Source of the DNA: Asterionellopsis glacialis
Taxonomy: Eukaryota > Bacillariophyta > Plagiogrammaphyceae > Rhaphoneidales > Asterionellopsidaceae
DNA: 12,636 bases
NCBI GenBank assembly: GCA_014885115.2
Contig: WKLE02002368.1
Coordinates: 1 to 12,636 of the forward strand
Direction: 5' to 3'
A program made the translations under genes and the position numbers. The notes below the pieces were generated by a model. The model was not told where the DNA came from. It did no database searches and saw only the letters and a list, made by a program, of their open reading frames with translations. Shown here in pieces: positions 1 to 6,477 of the stretch. Each line of letters begins with the position of its first letter. Positions within the stretch are counted from its first letter, which is position 1.

Positions 1-54
1 TAACCCTACCCTACCATTTCATTGCATAGCCTAGTGTCTACTCAACTAAGCCTT

Positions 55-70
55 TACCTCATATGAGGTA
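55..70. repeat. 16-bp perfect palindrome
   Basis: The bases tacctcatatgaggta read the same on both strands, centred on CATATG. It is isolated, with no second copy noticed in the window. It could be a chance palindrome or the remnant of a transposon end; nothing else in the sequence decides this. Confidence 0.6.
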
Positions 71-237
71 CGCAATTTCCAATGGCTGGCCAGACCCTTG
101 TTGTACACGATTTACACAAAATCACAAAAAATTGATCAAAAAATGGTGCCGACAATGACAAAAAAGGGGAATATCATTACAATGAACAAAGTAGAATATT
201 TCTAATTTAAACTATGGTTTCCTTATACATCATGGGC

Positions 238-243
238 TTTATT
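238..243 (-). promoter_or_regulatory. Candidate polyadenylation signal (AATAAA, minus strand)
   Basis: AATAAA on the minus strand lies shortly downstream of the TAA at 252-254 that ends the Cys-rich remnant. Position and sequence fit a eukaryotic poly(A) signal, but the hexamer is common by chance in AT-rich DNA. Confidence 0.3.
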
Positions 244-251
244 CATATGGT

Positions 252-726
252 TTAAAAGACAGTCTCTTCCGGTCTTTCTGTGTGACAGAGCCACTTTTCT
301 GTGGTACCTTCATCACCCATTTCATCCAGGCATTTGGAGCAATTGTAATTGGTCTTCTTTTCACACTCATTACAATAACCCTTGTTTCAAGTGATTAGTG
401 ACAGTTCCATCCTTCCTTTTCTTTTTCTTCTTTGTTGGAGTCAGATATATTGAAATTCCTGCTCAAACACTACCTGGTAGGGAAACAGTCTTGCTATTAC
501 TGGACAAACCTCCTCTTCTATTGTGGAAGATTCTTCAGGTTCTTGTTCTTCCTCCTGTACTGCAGTACTTGGTGTTTGTTGTGTTCTGGATTGTTGCAGT
601 GCGTTCTGTCTTGATCTTGAACAGTGGAGGAGATACTGCAAAATTGTCAAGGCCAGCTACAACAAGACCAACATAGTGGTTTGAAGCTGCCTCATACTTT
701 ATGTACGCATCTTTTACCTTTCCCAT
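252..726 (-). pseudogene. Broken C-terminal end of a transposase-like protein with Cys-rich tail
   Basis: Read on the minus strand, an open piece begins at 726 (MGKVKDAYIKYEAASNHYVG). The reading then shifts frame near 600-535 into a Glu-rich acidic linker, with EEEQEPEESS at about 545-575. It meets in-frame TGA stops at 441-443 and 387-389, and finishes as a Cys-rich tail at 380-252 with spacing C-x2-C-x7-C-x2-C and a further Cys in WLCHTERP. A Lys/Arg-rich patch just before the tail could be a nuclear localisation signal. Such a Cys-rich zinc-binding tail after an acidic or basic linker is typical of PiggyBac-like and similar DDE transposases, but the catalytic domain is absent, so the family is tentative. 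The missing N-terminal part would lie where the LINE-like element now begins, which would fit insertion into this gene. It could equally be the tail of another zinc-ribbon protein. Confidence 0.4.
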
Positions 727-776
727 TGTCTAGCCTGCTCTATTGCAGACACTGGCAATATAAATTTTGTCTTTAG

Positions 777-2554
777 ATGCATATGAATTTGCCATTGTAT
801 GAAAATCAGACCAACTTTGTATACATTCCACATCATCAAAAGATCTTTTGTACAGAACTTTTCAAGATCGACTCTACCATTAACATTCTAAAATGGGAAG
901 ATGAAGAACACAACAACAAGTCTAAAACCAACCCAATCATGACAATTGAACAACTCCCCACAGATAAAAAGGCACTTTCAGACTGGATTGCAGGTACAAC
1001 TGCATCAACCGATTGTAACAACGAACAAACTCTTAAGTTCTTTATGTACATTGAAATGTCGATCAACTATGCAGACCTCCAAAAGCACTTTAAGCCATGG
1101 TTAGAAGCACACAAACACAGAGTTTTCACCACTAAATTATATACGACAAACAATCGCCTACTTGCCTGGGTCAAAGACAGTCATCCTGACTGGACAAGAC
1201 TTGATGATCTTCAAGAAAAACTCCAAGAACTTATTATTTGCAATTTGGAAGAATACGTCAGCTGCGAACTTGACTTGTGTCCACGTCATACTTGAATTGG
1301 AAAGGGCCCTAATGCTATCTTCATCTGGGCCATTGGTATCACATGTAGCCTCAGCAATGTACAAGGATACATGCATGCAATTCTTCAAGGAATGTCTCAA
1401 CCTGACTCGGTACCAGATAGCCTCAAGCATGTTCAGATCATTCCGCTCAACCCCATTCCAGGTATAGTATCCAATACTGAATTGATTCAATTAGCAAGAG
1501 CTCATGACAACCTTATGACACAATTACCAAAAAAGTCAATCATTGGATTTGCTGACATTACCACTCCACAACCGATCAAAGACATGGACGAATATGCAGA
1601 GACTTGTGCTACATACTCTTTGCAAGAATACCTCCTATCACAAAAGACCAACAGTAATTCAAAATTATTTCAGTCGGTTGAAAGTAGAGGCAACAATGGA
1701 TATCTTGTCATTTACAGAGAACATCTCAACACAGAGGTAGATGACTTCTTCATCAATCTTAGAGAACACATGGAAGCCACATTTCAGCAGGAATTCATTG
1801 AAAACTATTTTAAATCCATTCAAACTCATCTTGATTCAATGGATGTTCACGATGACAACTCAGCAATCTCCACCTTCAGTGCAGCAGATTTCTACTACAA
1901 AAGCATCAAATCATGCGGTGTATCTTTCACACCAGAGACAAAAGGGACTCATTCCACAGCATCAAGCACTCAATCAGGTTACTACACTCCACAAAACGCC
2001 CACCCACCATAACTCTAGGCTATGGAGACGATGTATCCTCTTTAGGATCATCATCTGCACCAGCAAAAAAGGCATGAAACTCACCTTCCAAAATTGTACA
2101 AAACCACACGGACGCAACCTTAAAATTGGAAGTACAGGGATGGTTCAACCAACTAAAACAAGACTCTAAAACAGAATGGGAAAATAGTCTTCAAAAATTT
2201 AACTCACTAAACGACAAATTATAGGAAGTTACTGCCAGCAATGCAAAACTCCAACAGACACTGGAAGTTATTCAAGAAAACCACAAACAAGCACTAGAAG
2301 ACCAAAGATCATTATATGAAGATCTCATCAAAAATAACTTAAAGTACCTTGTGAATCAAACAGTTAATCAACAACTCCAACTTCAAACAGGCACAACTCT
2401 GACATCACCTCTTTGCAAACAACAGAAAGTTAATCCAAGCAATGAAGAAGTAGACAGCCCATGTCAACAACCTGGCATTGGAACACCTGCTGACCCTAAC
2501 TCATCACATCAGTCTCCAAGGAGTCCCTGGCCTTCGACGTGGTTGGCACTCTAG
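777..2554 (+). pseudogene. LINE ORF1-type protein (RNA-binding/nucleocapsid-like), broken
   Basis: The ATG at 777 directly follows an in-frame TAG (774-776). One frame runs to about 2000, interrupted only by TGA 1293-1295. It then changes frame between about 1985 and 2011, and runs to the TAG at 2552-2554 through TGA 2075-2077 and TAG 2222-2224. The N-terminal half has the pattern I associate with ORF1 products of diatom LINEs: a conserved patch around IEQLPTDKKALSDW, then a charged helical region, then a segment with HPDWTRLDDLQEKL. The region 2110-2400 is rich in Gln, Lys, Glu and Leu and reads as a coiled coil, followed by a Pro/Ser-rich tail. The expected role is RNA binding and assembly of the retrotransposition particle. 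Function is inferred from position and composition; no enzymatic motif is present. Confidence 0.55.
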
Positions 2555-2601
2555 TCTTCCAACACAATGACAACCGCAACAAGCACACAATCACACAGCG
2601 C

Positions 2602-4362
2602 ATGAATTTTACACAATTTATTACAAACCTAAACAAACAAACAACAAACACATACTCACATCCACACAAAGAAAATAATGACACAGCAATAAGATTCTTC
2701 TTCATAAACACAAATGGCATATTCACAACACCAACAAAACTCACAGACATATTCATGACAACAAAGGCCCTTGACGCAGGAGTTATTGGCCTAGCAGAAA
2801 CTAATGCAGACTGGAAAAAAGTATATTTAAAAGATAAATACTCATACACAATCAGGCATCTGTGCAAACAGTCCGGCAACTTTAAGACATGAAAAACTAC
2901 AAAAACACAATTTTCAACATCTCAAATACCATCTGTATCCAATATCCAAAGAGGTGGAACAGTAACTATGACATTCAGTAAATGGGTTGGCAGAGTTTCA
3001 GCATCAGTCAATGATACTCGACTCGGACGATAGACCTGGATGACATTCAAAGGCCATACAAACTTGTGTACAGAGTTTGTCAAGAGAAAGGTAACAGCAG
3101 AGATATGACAGCTCCTGCACAACAGTCATCATTACTGCTCAACAGGACACCAACACCAGATCCAAGACATTAAATCTTAGAAGATCTTAAGGAATTCATC
3201 TCTTCTAGGAGGACAAATGGTGAAGCATTAGTACTTATGATTGACGCCAATGAAGAAAGCCTGTCCCCCAATTCCAAGCTATGGCAAACAATGGACAGTC
3301 TGGCTATAACAAATCTGCACCATCTTATTCATTGAGAAAGTTGTCCAAATACATATACATGAGGTAAGCATCAAATTGATCATATTTACGGCTGCCCTAG
3401 AATAGCGGCAAATAGAACAAAAGCAGGAGTATTACCCTTCAAAATTGGGCATAGACTCTGATCACAGAGGTCTCTATGTTGATGTTGAAGTTCAAAACAT
3501 TTTCAGGAACTCAACCACTGACTTGCAATACCCAAAACCACGCAAATTGTTGTCTTTAAACAAGAAACATGCTGATGAATTACGCACAGAGATCAACATA
3601 GCATGTAAAAATCAGAATGTACAAAGTCAACTACAACACTTATCTACAGTGAATCCCCAACGGTGGACCAAACACCATCAAGATGCTCTCAATGAAATCA
3701 ATGACTCGTTTACAAAAATAGTGTTAGCAGCAGAAACTAAAGTTTACCATAAACCGTACGGGTATCCAATATCTGAAAAATTAATACAGGCAGGTCAACT
3801 TTTAAGTTACTGAAAAACTTGACTTTTGAATTTACTGCTCCCCACAATTAATCTCAACACATTGATTCAGCACCTCAAGGATGGCATCTTGGATTCACTG
3901 GAACCGGACAAGTAGCTCACAAGATTCTCAACAGTACTTACGATTACGACATCGAAGAACTTCAAGAAGAAGCAAAACAATTCATAAGAGAGCTCTGACA
4001 CCAGGAATGTCCCACAATGAACACAACAATATCAACATCTGAAGTATTCACATTGTACAACAAATGGAATGAACACACTTCAACATCTCTGTCCAATTTT
4101 CACTTAGGATTATACAAAGCACTAATACATAGCAATCATGCACTCTCCATCTTGATGATGCTAATGAATATACCGCTGAAACACGGGAATCCCCTATCCA
4201 GATGGGAAAATACAACAATGTGCATGATAGAAATAGGATCACCCAAACTACACAGATTGCGTTTAATACATTTATTCGAGGCAGATATGAATGCCATAGC
4301 AAAAATAATCTGGGCAAGAAGCTTTATCTATCACTGCCAAGATCATCAACTTTTGCACTCCA
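2602..4362 (+). pseudogene. LINE ORF2: EEP endonuclease plus N-terminal part of reverse transcriptase, broken
   Basis: The likely original start is the ATG at 2602, in a frame already open from 2539 that overlaps the ORF1 end. EEP (APE-type) endonuclease motifs appear in order: NTNGI (2707-2721), AETN with the catalytic Glu at 2797-2799, GGT and GRxTW (to about 3040), YRVCQ (3069), a TA..QQ patch, IDANE (3240-3254), QIDHIYG (about 3372-3392) and SDHRGLYVDVE (3457-3489) with the catalytic Asp-His pair. RT-side motifs follow: a PRKLL linker (3538), HLGLYKALI (4101) and LHRLRLIHLFEAD (4248-4286). Disruptions are stops at 2890, 3031, 3171, 3333, 3360, 3811 and 3996, and frame changes near 3060, 3440 and 3820-3900. 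The palm with YxDD is missing. The intact protein would nick target DNA and copy its RNA from the nick; this copy cannot. Confidence 0.75.
2695..3495 (+). other. EEP (APE-like) endonuclease domain remnant
   Basis: The domain is read in three pieces: 2695-3060, 3069-3440 and 3445-3495, each in a different frame from its neighbour. The metal-binding Asn (NTNG), Glu (AETN), Asp/Asn (IDANE), the Asp of QIDHIY and the terminal SDH are all still visible, so the active-site residues survive although the frame does not. The GRxTW site reads TAG at 3031-3033, most simply a former Trp TGG. Confidence 0.75.
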
Positions 4363-4873
4363 GTCTGCTTGATGTGTTCAGCCACACACTGGCTCCTCCT
4401 TTCTTCTCTTGTTGCCTTGGATTCTGAAATTTGGGTTCCCTAATTGAAACATATGCTGTTCTGCTACCGGTCTTTCCTCTACAATGCGTGATCTGACACC
4501 TAATATACTTCTGTACACTCTGCAGCAATTCATCCCACTGGTCCCAAATAATGAAGCAATTCTTGACAACTGAAGTAACATCATGGCCAATTAAACCTAA
4601 AAAGTGGAGAACAGGACACAATTGTTGCCAGTCAACCCTTAAACATGAGCAAACATCATCATCTTTGCCAACAATGGGTAATATACAAAACCAAAAACCT
4701 GCAATTCCTTGCGAAAAAAGCTCTGTAAGCATTCTGTACAATACCTTCTTAAACAAGTACTGGTCATGGAGCCATTTGGATGCAACTTTAAGCTGGTCAA
4801 GGACTCTTTGCAATCGCTTTGGCTCCATGGTCAGTGGACTGGTTTGGTGTGATTTTTGATGGGTTTTGACCAT
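4346..4873 (-). CDS. Hypothetical open frame of unknown nature
   Basis: On the minus strand a frame stays open from 4996 to a TGA at 4346-4348. The first ATG in it is at 4871-4873, giving 175 codons; a GTG at 4996 would give 216. The predicted protein has amphipathic and hydrophobic stretches (LFSQGIAGFWFCILPIVG, LCPVLHFLGLIGHDV) and a basic Gln/Lys-rich C-terminus (QKYIRCQITHCRGKTG). I recognise no family. Its last few codons lie within LINE-derived sequence of opposite polarity, so the true 3' end of any original gene is not here. It may be the fragment of another transposon's protein, or a chance open frame in a region otherwise without features. I keep it because its length is notable for AT-rich DNA, but confidence that it is a real gene is low. 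Confidence 0.25.
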   Translation of the reverse strand: MVKTHQKSHQTSPLTMEPKRLQRVLDQLKVASKWLHDQYLFKKVLYRMLTELFSQGIAGFWFCILPIVGKDDDVCSCLRVDWQQLCPVLHFLGLIGHDVTSVVKNCFIIWDQWDELLQSVQKYIRCQITHCRGKTGSRTAYVSIREPKFQNPRQQEKKGGASVWLNTSSRLECKS

Positions 4874-5015
4874 TGTTGACCAAATTTGATGTTGAAAGTC
4901 GTGGCGTTGCGTTGAGTACAAATTGTACAAGAAAAAAACTGCAGCCAAAAGAAGGGTTCGGTGATGCTGCCTTTCTGAATTGACACAAAAGAACACGATG
5001 ACGCATCATGTACCA

Positions 5016-5031
5016 GGGAGTTGTCTGAAAA
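5016..5031 (+). repeat. Copy 1 of a 16-bp terminal motif
   Basis: The bases gggagttgtctgaaaa occur here, again in direct orientation at 5165-5180, and in inverse orientation at 5757-5772. This copy lies just left of inverted arm 1, so arm 1 is bracketed by two direct copies of the motif. This suggests a nested or partly duplicated transposon end. Confidence 0.7.
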
Positions 5032-5161
5032 CTTTACTTTTTTACATTTGTTTCAGGAAGAACCGTTATCTTGACTGGCGCTTCAACAACATTGTAACCA
5101 TACCTGGTATGACAGCTGGCTGCTGTGCTACTGACAAACACACCTATCAATCGTTCAAACT
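5031..5161 (+). repeat. Fold-back arm 1
   Basis: This 131-bp stretch is the reverse complement of 5355-5490 at roughly 90% identity or better by eye, allowing two short gaps (one of 1 base and one of 4). Aligned, the arms differ at about eight positions, all transitions, and nearly all are CG in one arm against CA or TG in the other. Both arms share the core catacctggtatgacagct. Transcription through both arms would give a long hairpin RNA. It is probably part of a fold-back or MITE-like element. Confidence 0.85.
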
Positions 5162-5164
5162 ACA

Positions 5165-5189
5165 GGGAGTTGTCTGAAAATCAAAATTT
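5165..5189 (+). repeat. Left 25-bp terminal inverted repeat
   Basis: Perfect inverse copy of 5748-5772; its first 16 bases also match 5016-5031 in direct orientation. Confidence 0.85.
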
Positions 5190-5226
5190 ACGTGGAATTA
5201 AACAGATTAACCGGAGTCTTCGCCAT

Positions 5227-5747
5227 ACCAGGTACAGGTACTGTACTACTGTTTATTCATTACTAAACGACGGTTCTTGCTAAAGGGTCCAGAATATTTC
5301 ATTATATTTAATAATATTTAAAATACATAATAAGTGTTCAAGCCGGCCTACCCTAGTTTGAATGATTGATTGATAGGTGTGTTCATCAGTAGCACAGCAG
5401 CCAGCTGTCATACCAGGTATGGTTACAAACGTTGTTGAAGCACCAGTTAAGATAACAGTTCTTCCTGAAACGAATGTAAAAAAGTAAAGTAGTTGGGATA
5501 TGCCGCTTTGCGCGGGAAAACGCACGAAGAAGGAAATCTCTAGTAGTATCTATCTACATAAGAACAGTAAGTCCGGAACTTCTTCTGTAATTTTTTCCCT
5601 TTAGAAAAACTGTTTTGGTGCATGTTGCAGGCAGTTTTATGTTAGTACCTGGTACGGTACAGGTACATTTTTACCATAAAATAATTGTAGGTATCTGGGT
5701 ACCAGTTCCGATTAATCCTTACCAAGGTAGGAGAGTACCTGTACCAA
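5227..5747. repeat. Scattered GTACC/GGTAC motif cluster
   Basis: Short palindromic GGTAC/GTACC units recur at 5227-5247 (taccaggtacaggtactgta), 5645-5666 (gtacctgg, then tacggtacaggtac), 5697-5704 (tgggtacc) and 5736-5746 (gtacctgtacc). Similar taccaggta and tacctggta units occur inside both fold-back arms. The density is well above what neighbouring sequence shows. The units can pair with one another and may be binding sites for a transposase or decayed satellite-like sub-repeats; no function is shown. Confidence 0.5.
5355..5490 (-). repeat. Fold-back arm 2
   Basis: Inverse partner of 5031-5161, separated from it by 193 bases. Differences from arm 1 are an extra caat (as read on the minus strand), one extra T, and single-base transitions. 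See arm 1 for the alignment. Confidence 0.85.
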
Positions 5748-5772
5748 AAATTTTGATTTTCAGACAACTCCC
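5748..5772 (-). repeat. Right 25-bp terminal inverted repeat
   Basis: Exact inverse of 5165-5189; it ends in cagacaactccc on the plus strand. Confidence 0.85.
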
Positions 5773-6477
5773 AGTATTAATTACCAAAAAATTTGATTAC
5801 CGTTCATCTCCCTGTACCAGCTACATGTTACTCCCCAGTAAATTTCGAATTGCGCATTCGCCATGTGTTCACCAACTAAGCTGGGACCTAGGCAAAATGA
5901 AAGTAGGGCAGCAGATGAAGGGAAAGATAAAGACGCGGACATACAGACAGAGATAGTGTATTGAGTGAAGATGCACAACTTAGGACGAATTGCTAAAATG
6001 TACCAACATGAAGAACATCAACAGATGTTCGATAACAACCAGTTAGAAACAAATTTTGGAAGCAAGCTAATTAATCAAAAATGAGTTCAACTGAAGACAA
6101 AAGAAATTTGGGAAAACATCTGTTTAGGAAAACAGAAAATTTCAAATAGAATCATATATCCTGCACAAAGATAAATGAAATAAACAAACTGAAAGATTTC
6201 AAATATTTCATCAAAGTCAAAAAATGTTGAAACAAGACAACGGGAAGATTGTGGCATGTGGTAGCAATCTACCACTCTATCTAACCAACAAGCAACAAGC
6301 GCTCTTACAAGAGTGCTCACAAATTTGGTTACGGAGGAAATACAAAACAAGACTCACCTTGAAAAAGGATCCTCAAGTCAAACTGATTGTTAAGTACTTT
6401 GTTTTACCAAGTCATTTTCTTTTGGGCTACGGGTGGCATAAACAAGTTTAAAGTTCATTGCATGAGATAGGATAAAG
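5773..6477. other. Gene-free stretch upstream of the second retroelement
   Basis: I see no recognisable protein. An open frame of 75 codons at 6224-6451 on the plus strand has no family I know and may be chance. Two short hairpins sit close together: gtggta/taccac at 6258-6275 with a 6-base loop, and agcgctct/agagtgct at about 6300-6319. The stretch probably contains the 5' untranslated or terminal part of the downstream element, because that element must extend left of its gag start. I found no long repeat shared with the DNA after 12420, so no LTR pair can be claimed. Confidence 0.4.

Larger units (their letters stand above)
1..251. other. Gene-free left edge
   Basis: No coding frame of note in either direction. 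The stretch is AT-rich with A-runs around 120-175. It holds a perfect palindrome (listed separately), and on the minus strand an AATAAA at 238-243, about 10-15 bases beyond the stop codon of the minus-strand transposase-like remnant. That AATAAA is a plausible polyadenylation signal for the remnant. Confidence 0.5.
777..4362 (+). mobile_element. Decayed non-LTR (LINE-like) retrotransposon, truncated in its RT
   Basis: Two consecutive protein-coding remnants on one strand have the order ORF1-type protein then EEP endonuclease then RT, which defines a LINE-like element. The 5' boundary is unknown; coding resemblance begins at the ATG at 777. Homology to RT stops close to 4362, right after the segment ending QLLHSS, and unrelated sequence follows. 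No poly(A) tail, 3' UTR or target-site duplication can be seen. At least nine in-frame stops and several frame changes show the copy is dead. Element-type assignment rests on motif order and is solid; naming the clade is not possible by eye. Confidence 0.75.
5165..5772. mobile_element. Possible 608-bp MITE/fold-back element with 25-bp perfect terminal inverted repeats
   Basis: The 25 bases at 5165-5189 are the exact reverse complement of 5748-5772, starting gggagttgtctgaaaa. The inside is AT-rich and non-coding, and holds fold-back arm 2 and the GTACC motif cluster. Perfect terminal inverted repeats around a short non-coding core are the hallmark of MITEs. I see no convincing target-site duplication: the flanks are ...aaactaca on the left and agtattaa... 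on the right. The ends may therefore be internal to a larger element, possibly starting at the extra motif copy at 5016. No transposase in the window has matching ends. Confidence 0.5.

Noticed and set aside
1..15. Telomere-like start (taaccctaccctacc)
   Set aside because: Only about two imperfect units and no array; the window edge is arbitrary, so chance or a degenerate trace is more likely than a chromosome end.
398..676. Plus-strand 92-codon frame with a Phe/Leu-rich, membrane-like sequence
   Set aside because: It is the complement of the Lys/Glu/Gln-rich minus-strand transposase-like remnant; hydrophobicity comes from the antisense of a charged linker.
1741..2169. 142-codon frame overlapping the ORF1 region
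   Set aside because: Alternative-frame reading; the frames giving the ORF1-like and coiled-coil sequence are the others, and this one lacks any pattern.
5049..5161. Short peptide shared by two frames (VTIPGMTAGCCATD) in both fold-back arms
   Set aside because: The arms are inverted copies, so the same peptide appears automatically; flanking frames are not conserved as protein.
6248..6320. Possible tRNA suggested by two adjacent hairpins
   Set aside because: No acceptor stem, no T-loop consensus and wrong spacing.
6224..6451. 75-codon plus-strand frame as a gene
   Set aside because: Short, no recognisable family, lies in the presumed leader of the retroelement; length is within chance expectation.
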